From the IMG/VR virus record IMGVR_UViG_3300044641_005853, positions 1-64,000 of that record: DNA of 64,000 nt. One strand, 5' to 3'. The notes beneath the pieces were generated by a model, which did no database searches, was not told the origin of the DNA, and saw only the letters and a list, made by a program, of their open reading frames with translations. Positions 33,809-47,100 of this stretch are shown here, piece after piece. The translations under genes were made by a program, and so were the position numbers. Positions within the stretch are counted from its first letter, which is position 1. Each line of letters begins with the position of its first letter. This stretch comes from a virus.

Positions 33809-34564
33809 ATGGCAAAAGGATTTACTGTTAAGGCAAAGGCACCACTTACAAGCCAAGAACCTGAATGGGATTACGACAAAGCAAGAGAAATGATCAGAGG
33901 CAAAAGCATTGTATTTTGCCTTCCTGGAAGAGGAGTTTCATATACTTATCTGAAAAATTTTGTACAACTTTGTTTTGATCTTGTTCAGTCTGGTGCAAGC
34001 ATTCAAATTTCTCAAGATTATTCTTCCATGGTGAATTTTGCTCGTTGCAAATGCCTTGGAGCAAATGTACTTAGAGGTCCTGATCAACTCCCCTGGGATG
34101 GAAAATTACAATATGACTATCAATTATGGATTGATAGTGACATTGTATTCAACACTCAGAACTTCTTACAATTGGTTCTGATGGAAAAAGACATCGCAGC
34201 TGGTTGGTACTGTACAGAAGACGGTATGACGACTTCTGTTGCACACTGGTTAGAAGAAGATGATTTCAGAACAAATGGTGGTGTGATGAATCACGAAACC
34301 ATTGAAACCATGAGAAATCGTAAAAAACCATTTACAGTTGACTATACTGGATTTGGTTGGCTTTTAATCAAGCACGGAGTCTTTGAGAACTCCGAAATGA
34401 AGTATCCATGGTTTGCACCAAAAATGCAAGTCTTTGAATCTGGTGAGGTTCAGGATATGTGTGGAGAAGATGTAAGTTTCTGTCTGGATGCAAAGGAAGC
34501 AGGATTTGAAATTTGGTGCGACCCACGGGTACGAGTCGGTCACGAAAAAACAAGAATTATTTGA
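33809..34564 (+). CDS. Glycosyltransferase (GT2/GT-A-like), 251 aa
   Basis: Residues 30-75 form the nucleotide-sugar Rossmann start (SIVFCLPGRGVSYTYLKNF). LWIDSDIVF at about 109-117 provides the D-x-D metal/sugar-nucleotide motif, and CGEDVSFCLDAKEAGFEIWC near the C-terminus provides the acidic catalytic region and acceptor side. Transfers sugar from a nucleotide donor to an unknown acceptor, perhaps phage DNA or a virion protein. Located at the start of the virion region. Confidence 0.7.
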   Translation: MAKGFTVKAKAPLTSQEPEWDYDKAREMIRGKSIVFCLPGRGVSYTYLKNFVQLCFDLVQSGASIQISQDYSSMVNFARCKCLGANVLRGPDQLPWDGKLQYDYQLWIDSDIVFNTQNFLQLVLMEKDIAAGWYCTEDGMTTSVAHWLEEDDFRTNGGVMNHETIETMRNRKKPFTVDYTGFGWLLIKHGVFENSEMKYPWFAPKMQVFESGEVQDMCGEDVSFCLDAKEAGFEIWCDPRVRVGHEKTRII

Positions 34565-34732
34565 ATGTCTGACAATACACGCTATAATGTTTTTTGTAAG
34601 GGTCGGAAGATTTATTCCGACTTAGATCAAGAGTCATTCTTTGACGTGATGGAGGATCTGGCACAATCATTTTATGAGAGTGGCACACCAGAACCTTCTG
34701 ATATTACTACAGAACTTATTGGAGAAAATTAA
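34565..34732 (+). CDS. Hypothetical protein, 55 aa
   Basis: Begins directly after the glycosyltransferase stop. MSDNTRYNVFCKGRKIYSDL then EDLAQSFYESG. Small alpha/beta. TAAATG junction with the next gene. Confidence 0.6.
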   Translation: MSDNTRYNVFCKGRKIYSDLDQESFFDVMEDLAQSFYESGTPEPSDITTELIGEN

Positions 34733-34888
34733 ATGGCAGTGAAAGCAAAAGGTGGTTTGAATAAGAACTCTTCTTATATTCCCGGACCACCGAAGAAATC
34801 TCGTCAAGGAGATGGTGCAGGTACTAAATACGCAGCGACTTCTCGTAATGGAGCACGTAAAAAGTATAGGGGACAAGGTAAAGGATGA
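34733..34888 (+). CDS. Small very basic protein, 51 aa
   Basis: MAVKAKGGLNKNSSYIPGPP and then Lys/Arg/Gly repeats ending KKYRGQGKG; no acidic residues beyond one. Likely disordered and DNA- or virion-associated. Overlaps the next gene by ATGA. Confidence 0.65.
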   Translation: MAVKAKGGLNKNSSYIPGPPKKSRQGDGAGTKYAATSRNGARKKYRGQGKG

Positions 34889-35496
34889 GTTACTTCCTGG
34901 ATGTCAACGAAGAATGGAATCAAATAAACCCTAAAGACATCTGGGCATACAATAAATTATCATTGAGTCGGATTTTGGAGTATCAATGTGGTCCTACAGG
35001 CACCACAGTTCCAAAGTCCGACTTTTATATTGTCCGTCCATGCATTAATTTGCTTGGTATGGGTCGTTTGTCTCGTAAAGAATGGATAGAAGATAAGACT
35101 AATCACTTTCACCCTTCGGAATTTTGGTGTGAAATCTTTCAAGGACCACATTTAAGCGTTGATTTTTATGAAAAAAAGTCAAAATTGGTGGTTTTAGGTG
35201 AAAAAAATGCTGATGATCCATTATACAAGTGGCGTAAATGGACTAGAATAGATGTAGAAGTAGATTTTCCTTCAATTTTATGCGATTTGGTTGGTAATTA
35301 TGAATGGATTAATTGTGAATTTATTGGAAATCACTTAATTGAAGTGCAATTTCGCCAAAATCCCGACTTTCGTTATGGAAATTCAGTCGCAATTCCTATT
35401 TGGGAGAAAAAACACATTAAAAATATTCAAAATTATAAATTTATAAATGATAATGAGTACGATGCTTATTTAAGAAAAGGATTTTATGTCGATTAA
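34885..35496 (+). CDS. Conserved-type T4-like cyanophage protein, 203 aa
   Basis: Residues 20-60 LSLSRILEYQCGPTGTTVPK; FYIVRPCINLLGMGRLSRKE; then a beta-rich half with RKWTRIDVEVDFPSIL. Its place just before gp25 suggests a virion-region role, but it does not resemble T4 gp53 to my reading. A weak hairpin AAGGG/CCCTT (35495-35512) follows the stop. Confidence 0.6.
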   Translation: MSYFLDVNEEWNQINPKDIWAYNKLSLSRILEYQCGPTGTTVPKSDFYIVRPCINLLGMGRLSRKEWIEDKTNHFHPSEFWCEIFQGPHLSVDFYEKKSKLVVLGEKNADDPLYKWRKWTRIDVEVDFPSILCDLVGNYEWINCEFIGNHLIEVQFRQNPDFRYGNSVAIPIWEKKHIKNIQNYKFINDNEYDAYLRKGFYVD

Positions 35497-35548
35497 GGGA
35501 TAGAAACCCCTTAAAAAGTTCTGATATTAACCTTTTAGAACAAAAACA

Positions 35549-35800
35549 ATGGCAATCAATCCAAATCCAGACAGAAATTCTGATTATATGTACAAAATGT
35601 GGGGAACAACGAAATTAGTAACAGATTATGATATGCTTGATGGTAAAAAAGTCATTCAAGAAATTATGCATGACGAAATTCCGACAAAAAAACACCATTT
35701 GAAAGAGCAATCTCAACTTCATAAAACAATTCGTAATGATGAAAACTATGACGATTGGGAGTACGGAACGGAACCAAATTATGGAGAAACTTGGGCATAA
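35549..35800 (+). CDS. Conserved-type hypothetical, 83 aa
   Basis: MAINPNPDRNSDYMYKMWGT then KKVIQEIMHDEIPTKKHHLK and an acidic end. Always-short cyanophage gene type next to gp25. Its stop lies in the late promoter box. Confidence 0.6.
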   Translation: MAINPNPDRNSDYMYKMWGTTKLVTDYDMLDGKKVIQEIMHDEIPTKKHHLKEQSQLHKTIRNDENYDDWEYGTEPNYGETWA

Positions 35801-35803
35801 ATA
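35796..35803 (+). promoter_or_regulatory. Late promoter CATAAATA before gp25
   Basis: CATAAATA fits NATAAATA, lies 27 nt before the GTG start of gp25 and overlaps the preceding stop codon. Confidence 0.6.
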
Positions 35804-35830
35804 AAATTAATGTAAAGTCTTGTTTGATAA

Positions 35831-36235
35831 GTGGCACAGGTACAGAGAATATCTCAATCATTTAAAGACATTAGTTTATCTCTTGATGTGCATCCAATTA
35901 CAAAGGATCTTTTAATATTAAAGGATTCCGATGCAATTAAAAGATCAATACGAAATTTAATACAGACAATTCCAGGAGAAAGATTTTTTAATTCTTCTTT
36001 TGGATCTCAACTTAGGACAAGTTTATTTGATTTCGTAGATTTTGGTACTGCATCTGTGCTACAACAACAAATTGAAATTGCAATTTCAAATTATGAACCA
36101 AGAGTTGAAAATGTAGAGGTTGAAGTTATTCCAAGACCTAATGACAATAACTTTGAAATTACAGTCTACTTTGATATTATCGGACAAGACTTTCCAGCTC
36201 AAGAATTCAATTACATTTTAGAGGCAACAAGATAA
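35831..36235 (+). CDS. 25: Baseplate wedge subunit gp25
   Basis: 134 residues, near the T4 length (132). GTG start; no usable ATG nearby. Contains LILKDSDAIKRSIRNLIQTI then PGERFFNSSFGSQLRTSLFD, the gp25-like/GPW domain hallmark (P-G-E-R-x-F-x-P/S-x-F-G). gp25 is part of the baseplate wedge core with gp6 and gp53 and is related to a lysozyme-like injection system component. One nt before gp6. Confidence 0.9.
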   Translation: MAQVQRISQSFKDISLSLDVHPITKDLLILKDSDAIKRSIRNLIQTIPGERFFNSSFGSQLRTSLFDFVDFGTASVLQQQIEIAISNYEPRVENVEVEVIPRPNDNNFEITVYFDIIGQDFPAQEFNYILEATR

Positions 36236-36236
36236 A

Positions 36237-38099
36237 ATGCCTTTTACCAAATTCACAAACCTAGATTTTGACCAAATAAAGACATCCATTAAGGATTATC
36301 TCCGTGCTAACTCCAATTTCACGGATTATGACTTTGAGGGATCAAATTTTTCTGTTCTTATTGATACTCTTGCATATAATACTTACATAACGGCATTTAA
36401 CTCAAACATGGCGGTAAATGAATCCTTTTTGGATTCTGCCACAGTAAGAGAAAATGTGGTTTCTCTCGCAAGAAACGTTGGTTATGTTCCAAGATCAAGA
36501 ACCACGGCAAAAGCAACAATATCATTTTCAATAGAAACTTCAAGTACAGAAGCTCAACTTATTTTAAAAGCAGGTTTAGTTTGTGTAGGTAACGTAGATA
36601 ATAGTTCTTATGTTTTTTCTGTTCCAGAAGACATTACTGCACCCATTATCAATGGAATTGCAACTTTCAGCAACATTGAAGTTCATCAAGGAGTATATTT
36701 AACAAAACAGTTTACTATTGATAATTCAATCAATCAAAGATTTGTTTTAGATAATTCTAATATTGATACTAATACATTAGTTGTAAAAGTTGGAACAAGA
36801 GAATATAGAAAAATAGATAATATTTTAAACTTAGACGGAGATTCTGAAATATATTTAATTCAAGAAATTACTGATGAAAAATATGAACTTTTATTTGGCG
36901 ATGGTATATTAGGAAAAAAACTTACAAGTGGAGAAACAATAAGAGTAAGTTATATCACCACAGATGGAAGAGAAGGTAATGGACCTTCCTTATTTTCTTA
37001 CTCGGGGACAACTGTAGATTCTCTTGATAGAGTTGTATATCCAACAAATACTGTTTCTATAACAACTAATATAAGAGCAAATGGCGGTGGTGATATAGAA
37101 CCAATTGAATCAATAAAGTATTTTGCACCGAGAGTCTATTCTTCACAATATCGAGCGGTAACTTCAATCGATTATGAAGCAATTATTCAAAAAATTTATC
37201 CAGATACAGAATCAGTTTCTGTAGTTGGTGGTGAAGAATTAGATCCTCCACAATATGGAAATGTATTGATTAGTATCAAACCTAAAAATGGAACGACTCT
37301 TTCAGATTTTACCAAAACTAGAATTTTAACAGACTTAAAAAAATATTCTGTATCTGGAATTAATCAACAACTTATAGATCTTAAATTACTTTATGTTGAA
37401 ATTGAAAGTTATGTTTATTACAATTCTTCTTTGGCATCGAATGCTAACGATGTGAAAACTAAAATATTATCTACTTTAAGTAAATATGCAAAATCTATAG
37501 ATTTAAATAAATTTGGTGGAAGATTTAAATATAGTAAAACACTACAAATAATTGATAATGTAGATTCTTCAATAACGTCGAATATTACTCGCGTTAAAAT
37601 GAGAAGAAATATGAATTGTGTTTTAAATACTTTTGCACAGTACGAAATATGCTTTGGGAACAAGTTTCATAAAAATATAGGTGGTTATACGATAAAAAGC
37701 ACAGGATTTAAAATATTAGGAGATCAAGACACTGTTTATTTTGTTGACGTGCCAATTGAAAATAGTAATGTAGGAACACTTTCAATTGTAAAACCTAATG
37801 AAGATTTTACAAATTATCAAATTGTTAAAAAATCAATAGGAACCGTAGATTATGTTAAAGGAGAAATCATAGTAAATACGATAAATGTTGTATCTACAGA
37901 GTTAGATAATGGTGTTATAGAGATTCAAGCATATCCCGAATCTAACGATATTGTTGGATTAAAAGATCTTTATTTAATTTTTGATATTTCAAAAAGCACC
38001 ATAAATATGGTAAAAGATACTATTGCGTCTGGTGATAAAATATCTGGTGTAGACTTCTTAGTAACTTCAAGCTATTCAAACGGAAAAATAACGAGGTAA
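36237..38099 (+). CDS. 6: Baseplate wedge subunit gp6
   Basis: 620 residues (T4 gp6: 660). N-terminus FTKFTNLDFDQIKTSIKDYL, FTDYDFEGSNFSVLIDTLAY and NSNMAVNESFLDSATVRENV are typical gp6/baseplate J-like features; RVSYITTDGREGNGPSLFSY and APRVYSSQYRAVTSIDYEAI continue the baseplate J-like fold. gp6 forms the inner ring that holds the baseplate wedges together. Tight spacing to gp25 and the giant protein. Confidence 0.9.
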   Translation: MPFTKFTNLDFDQIKTSIKDYLRANSNFTDYDFEGSNFSVLIDTLAYNTYITAFNSNMAVNESFLDSATVRENVVSLARNVGYVPRSRTTAKATISFSIETSSTEAQLILKAGLVCVGNVDNSSYVFSVPEDITAPIINGIATFSNIEVHQGVYLTKQFTIDNSINQRFVLDNSNIDTNTLVVKVGTREYRKIDNILNLDGDSEIYLIQEITDEKYELLFGDGILGKKLTSGETIRVSYITTDGREGNGPSLFSYSGTTVDSLDRVVYPTNTVSITTNIRANGGGDIEPIESIKYFAPRVYSSQYRAVTSIDYEAIIQKIYPDTESVSVVGGEELDPPQYGNVLISIKPKNGTTLSDFTKTRILTDLKKYSVSGINQQLIDLKLLYVEIESYVYYNSSLASNANDVKTKILSTLSKYAKSIDLNKFGGRFKYSKTLQIIDNVDSSITSNITRVKMRRNMNCVLNTFAQYEICFGNKFHKNIGGYTIKSTGFKILGDQDTVYFVDVPIENSNVGTLSIVKPNEDFTNYQIVKKSIGTVDYVKGEIIVNTINVVSTELDNGVIEIQAYPESNDIVGLKDLYLIFDISKSTINMVKDTIASGDKISGVDFLVTSSYSNGKITR

Positions 38100-38100
38100 T

Positions 38101-41100
38101 ATGATTACAACTGGTTTTGATACTAGAGTAAAAATACAACAAATTGTTGAAAATCAGTTACCTGAATTTGCCTTAACGGAAAGTCCAAAACTTTCTGAAT
38201 TTTTGAAGCAGTATTATGTGTCACAGGAATACCAAGGTGGTCCAGTAGACATTATAGAAAATTTAGATCAATATATTAATTTAAATAATTTAACACCAGA
38301 TGTTCTTTCTGGTATAACGAGTGTAAGAACGAATATTTCTTCAACAGATAAAACAATATTTGTAAACACCACAAAAGGGTTTCCTAAAGAGTATGGATTA
38401 TTAAAAATTGATGATGAAATCATTACCTATACGGGAATAACCACAAACTCTTTCACTGGTTGTGTGAGGGGATTTAGTGCTATTTCTTCTTATAAGGATT
38501 CTTTAAATCCGAATGAGTTAGTATTTTCTTCCACAAATTCCGAATCCCATAAAGTTAATACTAAAATTGAAAATTTAAGTGCTTTATTTTTAAAAGAATT
38601 TTACAAAAAAATAAAAACTTTATTAGCACCGGGGTTTGAAAATTTAGATTTTGTTCCAGATCTAAATGTTAATAATTTTATTAAACAAATAAAAACATTT
38701 TATCAATCAAAAGGAACTGATGAATCTTTTAGAATACTTTTTAATGTCTTATATGGCGTAAATCCAAAAGTTATTAATCTGGAAGATTTTCTAATAAAAC
38801 CTTCTTCTAGTGAGTTTATAAGAAGAGAAATTCTAGTAACTGAAAGAATTTCCGGAGATCCAAATAAACTGGTAGGTCAAACAATTAATAGATATGATGA
38901 TTCTGCTTCTGGACCTGTTTCCGAAGTTGAACTAATAACTAGAAATAATAAAGTTTATTATAAAATTCAACTATTTGCAGGTTACAATGATAAGACTGCA
39001 ATAGAAGGTCAATTCAATATAACAGGAAAAACAAAAGTAATTGATTCAGTTTCAATTGGTTCTTCTAGTATTACAGTTGATTCAACAATTGGATTCCCAG
39101 AATCTGGAGTTTTATATTGTGGTGACAATGTAATTACATATTCAGATAAATCTATTAATCAATTTTTTGGTTGCTCCGGAATTACAGAAACAATAGGTTC
39201 AGCAGATGAAATTAGGTCTAATGATACAATATACGGTTATGAAAATGGAGATTTAAATAAAAAAGTAGAATTAAGAGTGACAGGTGTACTTTCTGATCTA
39301 GAAGGTAAAGAAGACGCATTTCTTTTTTCTAAAGGAGATACTATTCAAATAAAAAGTATTGGTGAAAAAATAAAAAATCCAACTGGATCAAAAACTTATA
39401 AAGAAGAAGTATTTAATTCTTGGATTTATAATACTTCTTCTAGATATGAAATTGAGTCTTTTTCTAATAATACGATAGATTTATTTGAAATTCCAGATAA
39501 GTCAAGTTTAAAGATTGGAGATATAGTAGATATTTTAGATAGAAATTCTGAGGGCATAATTTTAAGTAGTGCTACAGTTTTGAGTATTAATTTGAAAAGA
39601 GTAATATTAAACTTAAGTATTACTGGTATCAATTTAACCAGGGAATTAAGTCTTAGAAGAAAATTAAGATATGCTTTTAGTTCTGGTGTACCGTTAAAGT
39701 ATTCTAACATAACTTCTAATATACAAAATACTTACATTGAAGAAAATAATTATATTGGTGTTGCCGCAAATTCTCTACCAGATTATTCGATAGGAATTAA
39801 TTATTTACGTTCTTCTATAAACATAACTCCCTCTTCAAATTTAACTAATATATTCCAAGGATATGATGAGGGAGATTTAACATACTCAATTATATCTTTT
39901 TCTGAAAATGTTTCATTTATTGATGGTGATGCTGTTGTTTATTCTGGATCTAAAAATCCATTAAACAATTTAACATTCGGTAGAACTTACTATGTTCAAG
40001 TTTTAGTTGATGGAACCTCAAAAAATAAAATACGTCTTTACAATTCAAGATCTTTTATAGGAACTAATAATTATATTAAATTTGAACTAATTGAAGATTA
40101 CAGTGGAACACACACATTTACATTAGAATATCAATATGGAAAAGTTATTGAACCTAAAAAACATTTTATAAAACTACCATTACAACAAAACATAGAATCC
40201 GGAACTAATATTTCTACACCAGTTGGATCTACTGGTATTTTAATAAATGGCGTGGACATTGTAAATTATAAATCAAACGACAAAATTTATTTTGGTCCAT
40301 TACAAGAATTAAAAATTTATAATTCTGGAACAGACTATGATGTAATAAATCCACCAAAAATTAGCATTTCTTCTCCGGGAGTTGGGATAGGATCTACTGC
40401 ATATGCAGATGCTGTTATCAGTGGATCTATAAAGGAAGTGATAGTAGATCCTAATGAAGTGGATTTGGTAAGAGTTGTCTCTATAAATGTTTTGGGTGGG
40501 AATGGTACAGGATCCGTATTAGAACCTGTTTTAGAAAAAACTTTTAGGGAAATTGAATTTAATGGGCAAGTATCAACCCTTGGTGGTGGAATAAGCATAG
40601 ATAATGATACTATTACATTTTTAAAAAGTCATAATTTAAAAACTGGGACTCCAATTGTTTACAGTAATAATGGAAATAACTCTATTGGAATAGGATCTTT
40701 TGGTGGATCAAATACAAATCAAAATTTATATTTACTTAATGGTGAAACTTATTATCCCGAAATAATTAATACCAGAGCAATAAAATTATATCAAACTATT
40801 TCAGATTTAAATACTGGTATTAATACTGTAGGATTTACTACAATTAATACCGGAGGAACACACAAATTTAGACTTTTAGAAGGAAAAACTGTATTAAAGG
40901 AAGTCAAAGTTATTAATGAAGGTATTGGATATGAAAATAGATCCCTGAAAGTTAATTATTCTGGAATTTCAACTATCAATCATACCATAACCTTCTTCAA
41001 TCACAACTTTAAAGATGGTGATTTGGTTGAATATCAATCAACAGAAACACCTATTTCAGGTCTAAGTACAGAAAAACAGTATTATATTTTAAAGGTTGAT

Positions 41101-44100
41101 AATAATTCATTTAGAGTTTCTGATGCTGGATATGTTGGAGTTGGTGCTGCAAAAACTGATTACTTAAGAAAAAAATATGTAAAATTTGAAAGCATCGGAT
41201 CAGGATATCAAATATTCTCATATCCAAAAATTAAATTATCATTAAATGTTGAATATGCTGGGTTCATAGGCACAATAACTGCAACACCAGTAGTTCGTGG
41301 AAAATTAACTGATTGTTATCTATATGATAGCGGATCACAATACGGATCAAAAATTTTAAATTTCCACAAAAAACCAAAGGTATCTGTAGTAAATGGTACT
41401 AATGCCCAGATAAAACCAATTGTAAGTAAAGGAAAAATCATTGGCGTTGAACTACAAAATGGGGGCAAAGGATATTATTCTGTTCCAGATTTAGTTATAA
41501 AAGGAAATGGTATTGGTGCAAAGTTAAGAGCCGTTATTTCAAATGGATCGATAGTTAAAGTTATAATTATTAACCAGGGAATAAATTATGATAAAAAGAA
41601 TACTTCTATAGTGGTAATTTCTGCAGGAAGAAATGCTATCATAGATTCTTTTGTAAAACCTTTATCTGTTAATAACTTTAGCAGATTTTCCAATGAAATG
41701 CTACAAGAATTTAATAATAACTTATCATATGGCATAGTTGGATATTCCTCAATAACTCAAGGTAATTCTTTTATAGATCCAGACCCAGATACAAATCATT
41801 CTAGAATCATTGGTTGGGCATATGACGGAAATCCAATTTATGGACCATTTGGATTTTCTGATCCCAATGATAATAATTCACAAATAAAAAGATTAGAAAC
41901 TGGATATATTTTGGATGTAAATTCAGTAAATAGTAGACCTTCTGTTAATGAATTTGAAGGAGGATTTTTTGTAGAAGATTATAGATTTAATAATGGTGGT
42001 GATCTAGATATTCATAATGGAAGATTTGCAAAGACTCCGGAATTTCCACAAGGAATTTATGCTTATTATGTAGGATTAACTACAGATTTTACTACTAATA
42101 CTTTAGTTCCCAAATTCCCATATTTTATAGGAAATTCATATAGATCAAGTTTGGAAAATACAAGCATATTAGACCAATCTTTTGATTTTAATTCTACAAA
42201 ATTGGTAAGAAATACTTTTCCATATAGATTAAATGAATCAAATTCTGGTAATGATTTTATAGATGAAGCGAATGATACGACAAATCAAATTTCAATTGTA
42301 AATTCTACTACTACGGGAAAAATTGAAGAAATAGAGATAAAAAATTCTGGCGAAAATTACAAAGTAAATGAAAATATTACCTTTGATACAAGTAGGTCTG
42401 GTGGAGGAGGATCTTCTGCCATTGTTAAAAGTATTAAAGGAAAAGAAATATACGATTTACAAACAACATACCAAAAATATGAAAATGTTGTATTTTCTTG
42501 GTTAGACGAAAATAATGTTTTAGTAACAGTAAAACCATATCATAATTTAATAAATGGAGATAATGTAGAAGTATCTGGATTATCTACTTATATTAAAAAT
42601 TTAAACGGGTTTAAGATAGTTGGAGTTTCTTCTATCGTAACAAGTTTAGCAAGTTCAATTTCGCAAAATGCAACTTCTGGAATTATTACAGATATAAAAT
42701 TATCTTCCCCAATACCACAATTAAGTATAGGGAGTACCATTGGTGTAGGAACAGAAACTTTTTCTGTTCTTAATATTTTTAATCCAGAAAATGTTTTACG
42801 AGTTCGTAGAGGAGTGTCTGCTGGACATTCTGAAGGTTCTATGGTTACTCATTACTCAAATACTTTTGAAGTAACTACAAAAACTCCATATTTTAATTCA
42901 AAAGTCAATGATATTGTATATTTCAATCCTAATATTTCTGTAGGTTTGGGCACAGAAATAGGAAAAAATACAACTGTTACTTTCCCAATAGGAAATTCTA
43001 ATAAAATAATATCAGTACCTAATCAAAATATATACGTTCCAAATCATCCATTTAAGGATAATCAAAGAGTATTACTTTCAATACCTTCTTCATCTACAGC
43101 ATTAGTAGTTAAAAATACTCCGTCAAGTTCCACATTTAGTTTACCTTTAAGTGGAAGTAGTCAATATGTTTATATAATTAATAAATCTAAAGATTTTATT
43201 GGAATAGTTACTCAAGTTGGACTTACTTCTTCAACAAATGGATTATATTTTACAAATAATGGATCTGATAATTATCAATATAAATTAGAATCAGATTTTA
43301 GCCAAATTACAGGAACTATTAAAAAAGTTGAAACAAAAGTTTCATTATCAACTTATCATAGTTTATCTTATGGGGATAATATTCAATTAACAGTAAAACC
43401 AAACACATCCGTTGGTATTGGAACTTCTTTAAGTGTAAAATTAAAGTACAATCAAGTATATGATAAATTATTAGTTAATCCTATTGGTTTTACTTCTACT
43501 GTTGTAAACATTAATACGAATTCATTTGAAATATCACAACATAATTTAAAAACGGGAGATAAAATTTTATATACCTCTCAAGATTTAGTTTGTAGTGGAT
43601 TATCGAGTGGTGGATATTTTGTACTTAGAAATAATGATAACTCAATTAGTTTATGTGATACTTATGTGGACTCAATTTCTAATCCTCCAAATATAGTAAG
43701 TATTGCTAGCACAGGAGGAAGTAAACAAGAAATAGCATTAATAAATCCACAAATAACTTTCTTTAGAAATAATAATCTAATTTTTGATACCACAGATTCT
43801 AGTTTACTTAATTGCGATTTAAAAGTATTTTATGATAAAACTTTAAGTAATCAATTTATTTCTATAGGCAAAACGGAGACATTTTTAATTGAAAAGACGG
43901 GAATAATTGGAATAGGAACAATCTTAAGTGAATCAAATATTAAATTATCTTATAATGACGAAATACCAACTAAGTTGTATTATTCAATTGAAAAAAATGG
44001 TACATTAATTTCTCAGGACAACGAAGTTAATAATTATTCGGAAATTTTATATGATAATAGTTTTTATAATGGATCATACAACGTTTATGGAATAGGATCT

Positions 44101-47100
44101 ACAACTTTTAATATTACTTTGAAAAATATTCCAGAAAAACTATCTTATTTAAAATCGGAGTGTTTTGATTTATCATATACCACAAATTCCAATTCTGATG
44201 TTGGTCCAATAGATAAAATATCAATAATTTCTGGTGGATTTGGATATCGTAGTCTTCCAGCATTTACAGGAATTTCTACTCTATCTTCTGGTAAAAATGC
44301 TATTATAAAATCAAAATCAACATCCATAGGAAAAATAAATGATCTTAGAATTATTAACGAAGGTTTTGAATATTCATCTGATAAGACATTAAGACCTAAA
44401 GCAGAAGTTCCAAAGGTTTTGCAGTTAAACAATACAGATAAAATAACTTCAGTTTCTGTTTTAGACGGAGGAAGAAATTTCTTATCTGCTCCTATTTTAG
44501 AAATTGTAAATAACTATACTAGAAAAAAAGTAAATAGTGGTTTATTAAAACCAGTTGTAAAAAGCAGTTCTGTTGTATCGGTTGAAGTTATTGAAGAACC
44601 TTTAGGTCTTCAATCGGTAGATCATACTATCTTCACGATTAATAATAGCAATGGAGTTCAAGTTTCTAGAATTCTTTCATATACAAATGGAATTGTAGAA
44701 TGTGAACTATTAACACCAGCTATCGATGGATTTTTAACGCCACCTTTTGAATCTGGTGATAATATATTTGTAGAAGGTTTAAGAAAACAAACATTCACTA
44801 ATGAAATTGGAATTAGCTCATCTCCAGGAAATGGATTTAACTCTCAAGATCATGGATACAACTTTTTTAAAGTAATAGAATTTATAAATTCAAATCCAGC
44901 AGTATTGAAATATAGTATAAGTGACTTTACTAATAACGCTGGTGTTCCTGTAGAAATACAAAATACTTTTAATTCAATTGTAAATCAAAAGAATTATCCT
45001 ATATTTAAAATAACAACAGTTTTAGGAGAGTTTTATGAAAATGAAAAATTATTAGTTAATGGAAATGAAACAGATCTAATCGTAAAATCAAAAAATTATG
45101 ATATTATTAAAGTAACTGGCGACTATCCAATTTCTGCTGAAGACACCATATATGGTCAATTCTCTGGAAATGCAGCAACAGTTAGTTCTATAAATTTATT
45201 TGAAAGATATTTTAATGTAGATTATTCAAATAAGAGAAATTTTGATTGGAAAAATGACATTGGAAAATTAAACAATGAAACTCAAGTAATACAAAATAGT
45301 GATTATTACCAGTCACTTTCTTATACTATTAAAAGTCCAATATCTTATGAGGAATCAAAAGATCCTGTAAGTAGAATAGTTCATCCAGTTGGAATGAAAA
45401 ATTTTGCTGATATGGATATATTTTCGAACAGTAATGTTTCAATTGCGGCAACTCAAAATCTTTTACAAGTTCTTGATTTTATATCTGAAGAAAGAGTAGA
45501 TACAATTAGAAATTTTGATTTGGTAGTTGACTATGAACCTTCTGAAAACTATTCAAATTATATAAAATTTAGAAGTAAAAAATTAGCAGACTACATTGAG
45601 TGTAGATCCAATAGAGTTTTACAAATTGATGATATTAGTGGAAGATTTTCTAGCCAAGAATTTAATAGAGATGATTTTGTTGAAGCTTTTGAATATCCTA
45701 TTACTGATTTCTATTCTAAGTTTTTAGTCCAAGTTCACGATGAGGATAAAACAAGTTACCAAATAAGTGAGATAGTTATTCTTAATAATTTCGATAATAC
45801 ATTTACACTTAATAAATCAGATTTATATACTTTAGAAAAATTAGGAGATTTTACTGGAGATTTCGGAGATCCAGGAGATCCTGTTTTAAGATTTACACCA
45901 GCAGATCCATACACGACAAATTATAATATTAAAATTTTCAGAGAAAGTTTTTCTCCAAACCCATTCAATATTGGAGTAGGTTTTACTGAAATAGGATTTG
46001 TTAGATTATCATCAAAAACTGAAAGATTAACACCATTAACAGGAATAAAAACTGACGTTTTTAGAGCATTATCTTCTTCATATAATACAATTTACTCTAA
46101 TATTTTTGTTATGAATGAAGATACTTATGATATGAATTATTTTGAAGTTGTTGGTTTTTATGATGGCGAAAATAGTTACATATCTGAATTTTATTTTGAT
46201 ACTTATCCTTCAATTGGAGGTTTATCGCAAGGATTTATAGGAACATTTGGATTATCTGTAGAAAGTGGAATTATCAAATTAGGATTCACAAAAAATAATA
46301 GCGTATCAAATGCTTTAATAAAAGCAAAAGTAGTTGGATTTGGAAGTACTTCTGCTGGAATAGGAACATACACATTTTTAGTAGACGATCAACTTGAGGG
46401 ATCAGAAAAAACTTCTAGATTAGAGTCAAAATATTACAATGGTTCCGGAATAACCACGTTTATATCGTATAACTCTGAAATTGAATCTAGTGTTAAATCT
46501 CTCGTTAAGATTGGTATAGGAACCACTGTAACTTCTCTGCAGCAAGTTTTAGTAGTATCTGATCTTAATCGCGTTAACATTCAACAATACCCATTTGTAT
46601 CTGTTGGTAGCACTTCAGGAATTGGAACATTTGGTGCAGTATTAGACGGTAGTATTGTAAAGGTATCATTTTATCCAGATTTGAAATATGCTACTTCGCA
46701 GTACACTATTCAAACATTTAATAATTTTATGTATTATGAGATCGATGAATTTAATATTCCAGAAGATCTGACTTATGGTACAGCGAAAGAATCATTTAAT
46801 ATTTCATTCTATGGTTCACTAAATGAATTTGGAAAGGATAGATTAGATTTTGATTTAAATTATGAAAGAATTCCAATTTTCGAAAAAACATTTAATCCAA
46901 AAAATTCAAATGTTTTAAATCTCGAAACTGGTGTATTTACAATTAATAATCACTTCTTCCAAACTGGAGAAGAATTAATATACACTCCAACTTCTACATT
47001 AACAGGTGTTCCTGCACAATCAGTTGGAATAGGATCAACATTAGTTAGTGGTGTTTCTGTAATTGGAGATATGATTGTTGGATTTGCAACTATAACGGGA

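Noticed and set aside
33809-34564. DNA-modifying glucosyltransferase (T4 alpha/beta-gt type)
   Set aside because: The D-x-D GT-A pattern fits general GT2-like enzymes and not the GT-B fold of the T4 DNA glucosyltransferases; the acceptor is left open.
34885-35496. Baseplate gp53
   Set aside because: Gene order would allow it, but I see no resemblance to the T4 gp53 sequence.
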